This document shows positions 35,819 to 48,249 of a stretch of DNA of 64,000 nt, piece after piece. The notes beneath the pieces were generated by a model, which had not been told where the DNA came from, ran no database searches, and saw only the letters and a program-made list of their open reading frames with translations. This DNA is from Sequoia sempervirens (lineage: Eukaryota > Streptophyta > Pinopsida > Cupressales > Cupressaceae): positions 117,183 through 181,182 of the forward strand of contig VDFB02187802.1 in NCBI GenBank assembly GCA_007258455.2, read 5' to 3'. Numbering within the stretch: position 1 is the stretch's first letter; every line of letters starts with the position of its first letter. A program made the position numbers and the translations under genes.

Positions 35819-38800
35819 TGTAGTGACCCTCCTGCTGTGATATCCTGTTTTAGTTTGTTTTCGGTTTGATTATGCCTGTTAAATGTTTTAGTTTATTTGG
35901 ATACTATGTTGATCTTGTTCATAGGTGATTTTGATATTATATTGTTTTGTACTTCGTGGATGATACATTAACATCCTGATTATTTGGATTGTGATTAGTT
36001 TGATGATACTGAGATAGATTCTTACATGATATGGTTTCTTTCTTATGACTTTGCATATGGTTATCATGTTGTAATAATTGCTTATGATTTATCTTGCTCA
36101 TGTGTGTCAGTGAAGAAGACAGTGTGGTTTTACTCATTCGTGAGTACCCTACTACGCTGCAATTATTATTCACGGTGTGTTTTCTAACATGAGTATAAAT
36201 ATGTTCTAACGTTGATGTTTCCCTGCAGACACAGGTATCGGGTAACGGCTCCACCTGCTTGTCAGGTTTGAGCATACCCTAATTCAATATAAATATGTTG
36301 TCGGAGGTATTAACAGGTCCTTTTAAACCATCGTTCGTTTTTGAACGAGTATCTCTGTGTTACCCCGTGTAGTTGTCCAGTTTGTCTTGTCGTGTTCATA
36401 TATATATTGTTTTGTGTTTGCGTATTTACTATTTATTTTATTAAATGTTTATTAATGTTTATACCAACGTTTGTGACTTAATTTATTAAGTTAAATTAAA
36501 TGAGTTGCTGAATTTATCAGTGAAAGTTAATTCCTTGCAATGCTTTTAATTAAATATTATTATTGCTGACAATTGTGCAACTTGAATTATGTAAAATAGA
36601 TAAATTATTAAGGAAAGATATTTTTTATGAGATAAGTATCTTTGATTGTCAGTTAGAGGTTTGTTCTGATATTTTAAAGAATGAGTTGAACTGAATGAGC
36701 TATTTACAATGCAAAATGAACTTTCAGTTAAGTTTTGTGATTGAAAGTGATTTGCATGAATTAATATCTTTTGGAAAGATGGGTAATAAAAAAACATTCA
36801 CGGGAAGAATATTCACGGCAGGAGGTTTTAGCAGTTTTGTTTCACCGCAATTGTTTCAAAAGAACTTTTCCTTTTAGATTTTGTTTATAAGCGTGGTTTG
36901 AAGTTGGATTGATTGGGATTTCGCCGTCGAAGTCTGGAAAATTAATAGAGGAATCAGCAAAAGGTTTCAGATTTCGTTTTAGCTCAATTTCCAGATTAAC
37001 CAGGTTTTCTTCTTTTTAAGTTTATGTAAAATTTCTTCTTTGAACATTTGGAAAGATTAACGGTTTGTCGAACCTGCAAAATAAAATAAGAAAATAATTA
37101 GAATAGGCAATCAGATTTTAAAAATACAAATTATTGAAGCTGCCAGGAATTCATGAAAATAGAAATTTAGCATTTGTTCTTAGAAATTGGAAAACGATGA
37201 TAGATTTTCATGAACATCTGTTGGTTTATGGAAATGTTTAATTTAGATTAAAGAATGAATCTAGTGAACATTTAAAAGAATGTTGTTTTGTAAGCCATGC
37301 AATACAAATTTGGGTATGAGGTTTTGAGAACCTTAATCGTTATTCTTTCTTTATCGTTTTAACCTTCAGACTGAAAACTTAGACCTTTCTGGTAGCAGCA
37401 ATGTTCATTTTGATCATGGAATTCTTAATTCATGACAGTCCTTAGTTGTTAGAGCTTAAACTGTCTTTGTCATTCCTTTAAATTGTATTTAAGCCGTATT
37501 CTATTTTATGGAGGGGTGGGTTTGTATACTTAAGGAAGAACTTCTCCCTGTTTATATGTTTTAATCCTACGCTAAATTTACATATTTATGTCAGATTTGT
37601 CACCGTAGTTTGAGAATCTCTTTTAAGGCTTTAACCTTTGACAATGCTCGACCTCCTGTAGATGAGTTTCTATCCTGTAGACTTATATCAGTGATTAAAT
37701 TCTGATCTATACCTTAGAATTGTACCCAGTCTTCTTAGAATCGTTGTTCTTGACTTAGATCTTGATTTTCTTGTATTGGTGAAAGGTTTAACATTAAATA
37801 TTACAGATCTCTCTGCTAAAATTTGTGCACAGCCCTCTTTTTAATGATAAATGCAGAGTAGACGTGATCAGAATTTGTAATTTCGAGCTCATGATCTGTG
37901 CCTTACTTTTGGTGTATTAGTTTTGCATGTGTTGAATTTAAGATACCTGTAGATCATTATATATGTTTTGTAGATTTCATTTCTGTAATTGTCATTGAAA
38001 ATACTGCACAATCTTCCTAGTTAAGCGGTAAAACTATAGTTTTATATTCTCTAAATCTGAAGAGGGAATAAAAGATATTGTTAACTATTCCATTTGCCAA
38101 TGTTTACTCCCTATCAAAGTTTGCGCTCAACCTCCACCCAATGATACATTTTGTATAATCTTTAGTTAGAATATTTATTTTGAATCACTGTCCGTAACTA
38201 TTCCTATATCATGGCGAATGCCTTTCATTTAACCGATAAATCAGTCCACAAAAATATATTGAGATCTTCAATTGTTATGTTTAGATTTGAAAAGGTTACA
38301 ATAAGTTCTTACCTGCAACTATTACTGGCGTTGGAAACATGGAATCCTATCTTACTCAAAGTTGAGATATTTATTCATAAACTTATACTTGTCTTTAGTT
38401 CGACTTGGCTTTGCATGCAATATACGAGCAGATTCCTTAATTAGAAAATCATATTTTATAAATATGTCTAATGCTAGATATTTATTATACACAAGTGTTG
38501 GTTAAGTATGAGACTAAGGACGAAAATAGAAGAAAATATAACAACTTATGTTGTAAGTTATAATGCTACTTTTATTTTCAAGGTAATTGAATTATAAAAT
38601 ATAAAGAATTTGTATGATACTTATGTTATAATGTTAGTTACATTTTAGTTAATAGGTTCTTTAAAGAGTTGATTTAAACATATGATTCCTAGACTGCTAA
38701 AGATACTTTTTGTTTATTTATTTATTTAATAAATTGTATCATGGGAATTAAGTGATTTTTTTTTTAATAGAGGAGCTCTTATTATTTGTATTGAATAATA

Positions 38801-40212
38801 ATAATAGTTGAAATAGTAAATTGTAAGACATTCTATAATGTCAATAGATTGTTATTTTTGAACTCTTAATTCATGAAGATTAAATGAGTGTATTTGATGA
38901 GATATGTACATATTATGGGAGTGAACATGTAATTTTATTGAGTTTTGATTTGTTCTTCTTTAAAGGCAAGAGAAGTGAAAATGGTATTGTTATGTGTAAT
39001 AAATATTGATCACTTTGCTCGATTACAAGTATTTTTACTTGGGGGTATAGCTTTGTATCATTTTGTGGTCTTTTGAAATGACATCCTAGAGATTGTGATT
39101 TGCCTCTAGTGAAGGACATAAACATTCTGGTTTTGATTTTTTTGTTGGATAGCTACCCCTAGATTGGTTTTAAGTTGAGTCATGTTATAGAAGAGTGGCT
39201 TGCGGTAGGGGCCGAAATCTTGAAGTGATTGTCTGGGTAACCTATCGTAGGTGTGTTAATTCAGTGAAAACCTAACTAAAGAATTATGGGTTGGGAAGTT
39301 ATAAACATTAATTCAGATAAAAGTGTGCCTCGCCTACTGTCTTAACGCTCGTTCAAGTTGAGAAAAGGTTGAGAAGGCCTGGAATGGCAAGTCGTCATCT
39401 TGTCCTCTTGAAAGATGAAGTGACTCCACATTGGTCTGCATAGGGGCCAAGAATCGGTAGAGGCTACCAGGGTAACTCTTGGAGAGAGGGCCGGTAGTCT
39501 AGGAAGATTCACCAGGGTAACCTATCCGGACGATGTGATGACACTCTTAGTCTATATCATGATGGTGTTCCTTGTGTTCAGATTTATTTTGATGTGTTGT
39601 GTTACTGAGGTTTTATCTGCTATGATTGTTCACGTTATGTCGTGATGTGATTTGTAAACCTTGTAAACATAATGTTCTGTCTTCTTTGCTTGTGGACCTG
39701 TTATTATCTCCTAGCACGGAGGGAGTGGACCTTTAGGTTCCACATGGTCGGGAGGAAACCGTGCTACACCTTGTATTTTCTTGCAGATGATCCTATGCTT
39801 GCAGTTGATTCCAGTTACATCATTGTTCATGACTGCGGATGCGAAGCATGTACGTGGATATGGAAGTTAATTGTGATATGATCACTATCTACTTTGTAAA
39901 AGTTACCTCTTGTATAAGAGCGTTCTTATTGTACCAACTTTGGATGTATCGAGATTTATTAAAATCTCTCTTGTTGTAATTTGGACCTATGGTTTCTCGA
40001 TTGTAATAAGTTTTGTAAATTGAACCATTCATGGCATTAAATTTTGAACTTATGTTTAAGATGGTGTGTAGAGTTTATTGATTAGGTTTAAGTAACATCG
40101 TCTTGGAAACCTTAAGGCAAATGTGTAACTAAATATCTTTAAAAAAAAAAATTGTTCGATTAACTTTACTCTTTACACTTTGTTATAACGGTAACCAAGG
40201 CGGGGCGTCACA
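35819..40212 (+). repeat. 5' LTR of the LARD-like element (4,394 bp)
   Basis: It starts TGTAGTGACCC and ends GGGGCGTCACA, just before the primer-binding site. It is unusually long. Small open frames that occur in both LTR copies (for example 36,695-36,877 and 38,211-38,444) are repeated only because the LTR is duplicated; I see no protein signature in them. Within it, 39,200-39,560 carries recurrent 'CAGGGTAAC' / 'CTGGGTAAC' words. Confidence 0.9.
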
Positions 40213-40214
40213 GA

Positions 40215-40226
40215 TGGTATCAGAGC
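40215..40226 (+). other. Primer-binding site of the LARD-like element (tRNA-iMet type)
   Basis: TGGTATCAGAGC lies two bases after the 5' LTR end, the standard complement to the 3' end of plant initiator methionine tRNA. Confidence 0.9.
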
Positions 40227-40758
40227 ACTAGGTTCTAACACTGGGTACTCTGGATATTAGTAAGCCCATTACGTTGTCCTAGGTGTTAGACTCTATAGTT
40301 TGTATTAGCCTACTTGTCTTTTATGTCATGTAACTAAGACATGTCGGAGATCACTCCGCACCACTAGAAGACTACTGTTGCTTTAGCCTGAAAAGTTTCC
40401 TTCTTCCTCGTTAGGTGGCTAGTGTATAGTCACGCAGTGATGTATTGTACTATTTTGAAGATTATGGACTTTCTTTGTAATTATTGATGAATATATGTTG
40501 ATTGCGAAGGTCGACACCTTGTTTATATTTGGTTGTGATGGTTTAGCCACACTTTGTGATCTTATTTATTTGTAATCCTCGTGGTTACACTTGATTTAAT
40601 GTTGACATTGTGCACATTTCTTAATTTAATGTTGAAATTGAATTTCATTTAAGGTTTATTTATGACTTTAGTGGCTAAATTATTTTATCTTTATTGTTTT
40701 CAATGTCGGCCATATGTTGTATTGTGAATTATCTCCAAGGATGTAGGATACTAACTTG

Positions 40759-40763
40759 GAGAG
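40759..40763. repeat. Target-site duplication GAGAG, left
   Basis: GAGAG immediately precedes the solo LTR start and is matched at 42,050-42,054. Confidence 0.8.
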
Positions 40764-42049
40764 TGTAGACATACAAATTTGGACACTTAATTTATCCAAA
40801 TTTATCACTTTTCATCTAAACATCCTCTTATCCCAGTTAATTAAGTAATATTACTATTATTTAATTAATATCTTTAATTCTGCCAAATCCCTAAGGTATT
40901 TAATTAATAATTAAATACCTTACCCTCTTTTAATCCTCCTTTCATCAAATAAATTAAATAAATTACATTTTATTTAATTCCTCACATCATTTTCATCTAA
41001 TCCTAATCCATTTCCTAATCTCTTCATTAAGGATGTGCATGCCTAATCCTTGATTGGGATGTGTCACATCCTCCAACTTTTGCAAGTTGGCTTTTAATCC
41101 CTAATTAACCCTAATTATCCTCTAATTCAGATTAGTCAAACCTAATTAGTGCCTTGGTCAACTCTTCCCCCCCAAAGAATTCTTAATTCCTTTCTATTTA
41201 TCCTAGATTCCCCTCCTTTATATGTGAATTTTTAATTCACATTCCATCCTTCCAAGGCTTCTAGAACCTTGGACTTGTCACAATCTCCACATGTGACCAA
41301 GTCCCCCCTTTTAGCCCACCTTTTATCCTTTAGATCCTCCTAGGAATGTGAATTTTTAATTCACATTTATATCCCCAACCACCTTTCCTTTTCCCATGTA
41401 GATTTTTGAGGAATTCCAAAATTCCTCAAAGTCCCCCACTCCCACTTGGGGACAAGGAATCCCTTTTGTGGAAATCTCTCACTCCCCAAGGTGCTTGGAA
41501 GGTACTTGTCCTTCCTCCACCTCATGTACCTTCTTAACACCTCACCTCCATCTCATATCCCCTTGGCCACTTCACCCTCCACATGTCAAGATGTGAGGGC
41601 TTGTGGGTTCTCAACCCACCATAGCCCTTCATCTTGACCTTGTTGGATCAATCTTGACCGTTGAATTCTCTAGAGAATTCAAATTCTTCTATAAATACCC
41701 CCTCCTTAAGGGCATTTTGAGAACACTTTTGGATTTGGTAACTACATGCTGCCAATTTGCATTCTCACTCATTCACTATCATCTAGCCATCCTTTTGATC
41801 ATTTTGCACATCCAATCTTGCATCTAGCTACATCACAAACCATCTAAGGAGCACACAAAATCATCCCAAGCAAGGGCCAATCAAGGAGACATCAACAGCA
41901 AGGAAGGTGAAATCGTTTGTCTTGTTTTGTCCATTTTCCTTCTTGTTTTATCACTCTTTTGGCTAATCTTGAGGTGTCCTTGGTCTTTTATCACTCGCAT
42001 TTATAAGTTATTTTGCACGTTAGAGTAGGATAAAATTCTTAGGTTCACA
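40764..42049 (+). mobile_element. Solo LTR (1,286 bp) inside the LARD-like element
   Basis: It begins TGTAGACATAC and ends GGTTCACA, with GAGAG on both sides and no internal coding region. A single LTR with a target duplication is the usual scar of recombination between the two LTRs of a complete element. It is rich in TTAATTAA words and carries a TATAAATA at about 41,690 that could be its promoter. Strand is inferred from that box. Open frames inside (41,446-41,637 and 41,603-41,827) look incidental. Confidence 0.85.
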
Positions 42050-42054
42050 GAGAG
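42050..42054. repeat. Target-site duplication GAGAG, right
   Basis: GAGAG follows CACA at the end of the solo LTR and matches 40,759-40,763. Confidence 0.8.
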
Positions 42055-42218
42055 TGTATACGAGGAAGTAGACTTAGGGAACCTTAGGGTAGGCATGTTT
42101 GGATAATATGTATGTTAGTCATGGTTATAGTATTTAGAATTTCTTGAGATTTGTTCTTTCCCTTTCCTTATTCTCACTTCATATCTGAGACTCGTTCTAC
42201 GTGGTGATGTGTAGGACC

Positions 42219-42659
42219 ATGCCTAGACATCAAAATAAAGGTTGTGGTCGAGGACGAGGTGGTGGTCATGGAGTTAACCGCCAGATTACTTCCCTTTTGA
42301 GTTCTCATGAAAATGAGCGTGTGGAGTAGCTGGATACTGGAGATGATCATAAAGGTGTGGTCATCAAAGAAAAATCCACACCAGCATCTCCACTTTGTGA
42401 ATCTGATGATGAGACCTTGGCTCAAGCTCTCTCTCATGTCAAGATGGAAAAAGGGAAAAATACCGTAGAATCGGGACATCTAGTTAAAGTGTTGAAACCA
42501 TCCGTTGTTCGGAATTGGCCATTTGGGTGTGGACCTAACGCACCTATTCTCTCTGAGGAAGAGAAGGAAAGCCATCACATACAGTCTTCCGCTTCCATGA
42601 AGATAATTATGGATTCAGATGAGGACCCTGAGGAGTGTCCCCTATCCGATAACGAGTAA
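42219..42659 (+). pseudogene. Internal open frame of the LARD-like element (RGG-type start, acidic end), one stop
   Basis: A frame starts ATGCCTAGACATCAAAAT and encodes MPRHQNKGCGRGRGGGHG, then has an in-frame TAG near 42,330, and continues open from 42,357 to the stop at 42,657. The C-terminal part is acidic (SDEDPEECPLSDNE). A start with an Arg/Gly-rich segment recalls the beginning of gag in many plant gypsy elements, so it may be a fusion of gag start and pol end left by internal deletion. I do not recognise a domain in the rest. Confidence 0.5.
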
Positions 42660-42806
42660 TTTGATAGTAGAAGAAGATGAATGTAGTACTTTTCTTTCTT
42701 GTTGTCTTGATAGGATGAAACTCATTTAGTTGTGTTGAGCATACGATACTTTTTATGCTGTATTTGTTGTACCTAGATCACGGCTTCCAGGAGTAAGCCT
42801 TATCCT

Positions 42807-42818
42807 AGGGGGGGAGGA
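42807..42818 (+). other. Polypurine tract of the LARD-like element
   Basis: AGGGGGGGAGGA stands directly before the TGTAGTGACC start of the 3' LTR. Confidence 0.85.
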
Positions 42819-45800
42819 TGTAGTGACCCTCCCGCTGTGATATCCTGTTTTAGTTTGTTTTCGGTTTGATTCTGCCTGTTAAATGTTTTAGTTTATTTGG
42901 ATACTATGTTGATCTTGTTCGTAGGTGATTTTGATATTATATTGTTTTGTACTTCGTGGATGATACATTGACATCCTGATTATCTGGATTGTGATTAGTT
43001 TGATGATACTGAGATAGATTCTTACATGATATGGTTTCTTTCTTATGACTTTGCATATGGTTATCATGTTGTAATAATTGCTTATGATTTATCTTGCTCG
43101 TGTGTGTCGGTGAAGAAGACAATGTGGCATTACTCATTCATGAGTACCCTACTACGCTGCAATTCTTATTCACGGTGTGTTTTCTAACATGAGTATAAAT
43201 ATGTTCTAACGTTGATGTTTCCCTGTAGACACAGGTACCAGGTAACGGCTCCACCTGCTTGTCAGGTTTGAGCGTACCCTAATTCAATATAAATATGTTT
43301 TCGGAGGTATTAACAGGTCCTTTTAAACCATCGTTCGTTTTCGAACGAGTATCTCTGTGTTACCCCGTGTAGTCCAGTTTGTCTTGTCATGTTCATATAT
43401 ATATTGTTTTGTGTTTGTGTATTTACTATTTATTTTATTAAATGTTTATTAATGTTTATACCAACATTTGTGACTTAATTTATTAAGTTAAATTAAATAA
43501 GTTGTTGAATTTATCAGTGAAAGTTAATTCCTTGCAATGCTTTTAATTAAATATTATTATTGTTGATAATTGTGCAACTTGAATTATGTAAAATAGATTT
43601 TATTAAGGAAAGATATTTTTGATGAGATAAGTATCTTTGATTGTCAGTTAGAGGTTTGTTCTGATATTTTAAAGAATGAGTTGAACTAAATGAGCTATTT
43701 ACAATGCAAAATGAACTTTCAGTTAAGTTTTGTGATTGAAAGCGATTTGCATGAATTAATATCTTTTGGAAAGATGGGTAATAAAAAAACATTCACGGGA
43801 AGAATATTCACGGCAGGAGGTTTTAGCAGTTTTGTTTCACCGCAATTGTTTCAGAAGAACTTTTCCTTTTAGATTTTGTTTATAAGCGTGGTTTGAAGTT
43901 GGATTGATTGGGATTTCACCGTAGAAGTCTGGAAAATTAATAGAGGAATCAGCAAAAGGTTTCAAATTTTGTTTCAGCTCAATTTCCAAATTAACCAGGT
44001 TTTCTTCTTTTTAAGTTTATGTAAAATTTCTTCTTTGAACATTTGGAAAGATTAACGGTTTGTCGAACATGGAAAATAAAATAGAAAAATAATTAGAATA
44101 GGCAATCAGATTTTAAAAATACAAATTATTGAAGCTGCCAGGAATTCATGAAAATAGAAATTTAGCATTTGTTCTTAGAAATTGGAAAACGATGATAGAT
44201 TTTCCTGAACATCTGTTGGTTTATGGAAATGTTTAATTTAGATTAAAGAATGAATCTAGTGAACATTGAAAGAATGTTGTTTTGTAAGCCATGCAATACA
44301 AATTTGGGTATGAGGTTTTGAGAACCTTAATCGTTATTCTTTCTTTATCGTTTTAACCTTCAGACTGAAAACTTAGACCTTTCCGGTAGCAGCAATGTTC
44401 ATTTTGATCATGGAATTCTTAATTCATGACAGTCCTTAGTTGTTAGAGCTTAAACTGTCTTTGTCATTCCTTTAAATTGTATTTAAGCCGTATTCTATTT
44501 TATGGAGGGGTGGGTTTGTATACTTAAGGAAGAACTTCTCCCTATTTATATGTTTTAATCCTACGCTAAATTTACATATTTATGTCAGATTTGTCACTGT
44601 AGTCTGAGAATCTCTTTTAAGGCTTTAACCTTTGACAATGCTCGACCTCCTGTAGATGAGTTTCTATCCTGTAGACTTATATCAGTGATTAAATTATGAT
44701 CTATACCTTAGAATTGTACGCAGTCTTCTTAGAATCGTTGTTCTTGACTTAGATCTTGATTTTCTTGTATTGGTGAAAGGTTTAACATTAAATATTACAG
44801 ATCTCTCTGCTAAAATTTGTGCATAGCCCTCTTTTTAATGATAAATGCAGAGTAGACGTGATCAGAATTTGTAATTTCGAGCTCATGATCTGTGCCTTAC
44901 TTTTGGTGTATTAGTTTTGCATGTGTTGAATTTAAGATACCTGTAGATCATTATATATGTTTTGTAGATTCCATTTCTGTAATTGTCATTGAAAATAATG
45001 CACAATATTCTTGGTTAAGCGGTAAAACTATAGTTTTATATTCTCTAAATCTGAAGAGGGAATAAAAGATATTGTTAACTATTCCATTTGCCAGTGTTTA
45101 CTCCCTATCAAAGTTTGTGCTCAACCTCCACCCAATGATACATTTTGTATAATATTTAGTTAGAAGATTTATTTTGAATCATTGTCCATAACTATTCCTA
45201 TATCATGGTGAATGCCTTTCATTTAACCGATAAATCAGTCCACAAGAATATATTGAGATCTTCAATTGTTATGTTTAGATTTGAAAAGGTTACAATAAGT
45301 TCTTACCTGCAACTATTACTAGCATTGGAAACATGGAGTCCTATCTTACTCAAAGTTGAGATATTTATTCATAAACTTATACTTGTCTTTAGTTCGACTT
45401 GGCTTTGCATGCAATATACGAGCAGATTCCTTAATTAGAAAATCATATTTTATAAATCTGTCTAATGCTAGATATTTATTGTACACAAGTGTTGGTTAAG
45501 TATGAGACTAAGAATGAAAATAGAAGAAAATATAACAACTTATGTTGTAAGTTATAATGCTACTTTTATTTTCAAGGTAATTGAATTATAAAATATAAAT
45601 AATTTGTATGATACTTATGTTATAATGTTAGTTACATTTTAGTTAATAGGTTCTTTAAAGAGTTGATTTAAACATATGATTCCTAGACTGCTAAAGATAC
45701 TTTTTGTTTATTTATTTATTTAATAAATTGTATCGTGGGAATTAAGTGATTTTTTTTTTTTAATAGAGGAGCTCTTATTATTTGTATTGAATAATAATAA

Positions 45801-47038
45801 TATTTGAAATAGTAAATTGTAAGACATTCTATAATGTCAATAGATTGTTATTTTTGAACTCTTAATTCATGAAGATTAAATGAGTGTATTTGATGAGATA
45901 TGTACATATTATGGGAGTGAACATGTAATGTTATTGAGTTTTTATATGTTCTTCTTTAAAGGAAAGAGAAGTGAAAATGGTATTGTTATGTGTAATACAT
46001 ATTGATCACTTTGCTCGATTACATGTATTTTTACTTGGGGGTATAGCTTTGTATCATTTTGTGGTCTTTTGAATTGACATCCTAGAGATTGTGATTTGCC
46101 TCTAGTGAAGGACATAAACATTCTAATTTTGATTTTTGTGTTGGATAGCTACCCCTAGATTGGTTTTATGTTGAGTCATGTTATAGAAGAGTGGCTTGCG
46201 GTAGGGGCCGAAATCCTGAAGTGATTGTCTGGGTAACCTATCGTAGGTGTGTTAATTCAGTGAAAACCTAACTAAAGAATTATGGGTTGGGAAGTTATAA
46301 ACATTAATTCAGATAAAAGTGTGCCTTGCCTACTGTCTTAACGCTCGTTCAGGTTGAGAAAAGGTTGAAAAGGCCTGGAATGGCAAGTTGTCATCTTGTC
46401 CTCTTGAAAGATGAAGTGACTCCACATTGGTCTGTATAGGGGCCGGGAATCAGTAGAGGCTACCAGGGTAACTCTTGGAGAGAGGGCCGGTAGTCTAGGA
46501 AGATTCACCAAGGTAACCTATTTGGACGATGTGATGACACTCTTAGTCTATATCATGATGGTGTTCCTTGTGTTCAGATTTATTTTGATGTTTTGTGTTA
46601 CTGAGGTTTTATCTACTATGATTGTTAACGTTATGTCGTGATGTGATTTGTAAACCCCGTAAACATAATGTTCTATCTTCTTTGCTTGTGGACCTATTAT
46701 TATCTCCTAGCACGGAGGGAGTGGACCTTCGAGTTCCACGTGGTCGGGAGGAAACCGTGCTACACCTTGTATTTTCTTGCAGATGATCCTATGCTTGCAG
46801 TTGATTCCAGTTACATCATTGTTCGTGATTGCAGATGCAAAGCATGTACGTGGATATGGAAGTTAATTGTGATATGATCACTATCTGCTTTGTAAAAGTT
46901 ACCTCTTGTATAAGAGCATTCTTATTGTACCAACTTTGGATGTATCGAGATTTATTAAAATCTCTCTTGTTGTAATTTGGACTTATGGTTTCTCGATTGT
47001 AATAAGTTTTGTAAATTGAACCATTCATGGAATTAAAT
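42819..47038 (+). repeat. 3' LTR of the LARD-like element, truncated
   Basis: It is collinear with 35,819-40,042 with sparse substitutions and tiny indels. Identity stops after ATTAAAT at 47,038; the last ~170 bp present in the 5' LTR (40,043-40,212) are missing. The sequence that follows belongs to the RT of a minus-strand gypsy element. Confidence 0.9.
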
Positions 47039-47200
47039 ATATACATAAATATTACTAATGGGGAGACCCATTGGCTATCTAATATTAGATATATAAATGC
47101 TACATCCAATAGTTTCTACAATTCAGTTTTCCCTATGTCTCTAACAATTGGGTGCATCCTTCATTAGGGTTGCCTCACTAGTTTACATCCTTCATTGATA
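47039..47200 (-). pseudogene. RT N-terminus of the minus-strand gypsy element (truncated)
   Basis: On the minus strand a frame reads LLDVAFIYLILDSQWVSPL, matching the 'LLDAGIIYPISDSKWVSPV' start of gypsy RT. It is interrupted a few codons later by the junction with the LARD LTR. Confidence 0.7.
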
Positions 47201-47689
47201 TATATTCCATACATGCAGAGATTAGGATCTATGCCTTTCATTTCATGATAATCCTAAGAAAATGATGTTGTATGATCTTGTATCACTTTAAGTAATTCAA
47301 ACCATTGAAATGTTGTCAATTAGTTGTTGACATTATTTCCCGAGTGATATCTCTATTGGTGTTAGAAAATTCATGAAAGAGGCAACATCTAAACCTAATG
47401 AATTGTGGCTACAATTGTGAGGGAGTAATTTATGGAATAGATGTGAAGTAGATTTAGAAGTTATCATAGGTAAAATATTATGCAGTGGGCAAGTCAAATA
47501 TGGTAGGCATTGGTTTAACTGTGGGTCCATCCCATAAGATTTCTATATAATGCTAGCAAGAACTTCATCCTCATCCTGAACATTCACCATTGATCTATGT
47601 TCAATGGTCATGAGTGTTTGGAGGGAATATTGGTCATCATCCTCCAAGTCTAGCTAGATAGGCTATTCCAAGTCAACAAAAGGTTGTGC

Positions 47690-48060
47690 AAATAGATAGA
47701 GGACCAATTTATTTGTTACATTTCTATTGGATATGATCATATTTTCAAACCTACATCCTATAAAATCATTTTTTGTGTTCAACCATGGTTTTCCTAGGAT
47801 TAATGGGTATCGACCTAGATTAGCCTTAGGCTACAAGACCATGAAGTTTGTTGGGTATTCCCATGAGTCAAGTGTAGTGAATAAATCTTCAATGATGCAT
47901 TTTTGTTTGATTTTTGACCTATCTGGTAGTTGTAAGACTATTGGGGTGGGTCTTAAATCTATTAGTTAAATATTTTTCATTGTTGACTCTAGTCATCACA
48001 CTGATTTATGCTCCTAGATCAATCAAAGTGTTCTTAATGACCTGGTATCATTGACCTACA
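47690..48060 (-). pseudogene. Aspartic protease of the minus-strand gypsy element
   Basis: On the minus strand, LIDLGA then a stop corresponds to the protease active-site region, with L-I-D-L-G-A in the place where the family has LxDLGA. Then come SLQLPDRSKIK, CIIEDLFTTLDSWEYPTNF, ANLGRYPLILGKPWLNTKN and DFIGCRFENMIIS, the conserved string after the active site in Athila/Tat proteases (family: PLILGRPWLATADAFIGC). Stops and frame changes show it is dead. It would cleave the Gag-Pol polyprotein. Confidence 0.7.
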
Positions 48061-48249
48061 CATCTACCACAAGACTATCAAGGTTTACATATTTTGGAAC
48101 AACTAGGTTTCCCAACATAATATCAACTAATTATTCTATTACATGGACAATCTAAGGGTCTTTTCAATTTCCACTTGACTTCTTAAGGAATTGTTCCCTC
48201 ATTATCTATTGGCATGTCCTTGATAGCTAGATAAAGGGAATTTTGACAC

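Larger units (their letters stand above)
35819..47038 (+). mobile_element. LARD-like non-autonomous LTR retrotransposon with 4.4 kb LTRs, 3' end truncated
   Basis: Two long direct repeats beginning TGTAGTGACCCTCC frame a short internal region with a TGGTATCAGAGC primer-binding site and a G-rich polypurine tract. Excluding a nested solo LTR, only about 1.3 kb of internal sequence belongs to it, and no protease, RT or integrase is present. That is the design of a large retrotransposon derivative (LARD) moved by a partner's proteins. The ends TGTAGTGACC...GTCACA and the iMet primer site suggest a Ty3/gypsy chromovirus-type relative (inference). Line-by-line the LTRs differ at only a few per cent of positions. 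The 3' LTR stops at 47,038, about 170 bp short, where a different element begins. Confidence 0.85.

Noticed and set aside
36695..36877. Open frame repeated almost identically at 43,690-43,872
   Set aside because: The two frames are the same position in the two LTRs of one element. Conservation comes from LTR duplication, not from coding constraint, and no protein motif is visible.
38211..38444. 77-codon frame repeated at 45,205-45,438
   Set aside because: Same reason: LTR-internal and duplicated with the LTR.
39672..39881. Possible small gene repeated at 46,668-46,877
   Set aside because: Lies in the LARD LTR and is duplicated with it; no family recognised.
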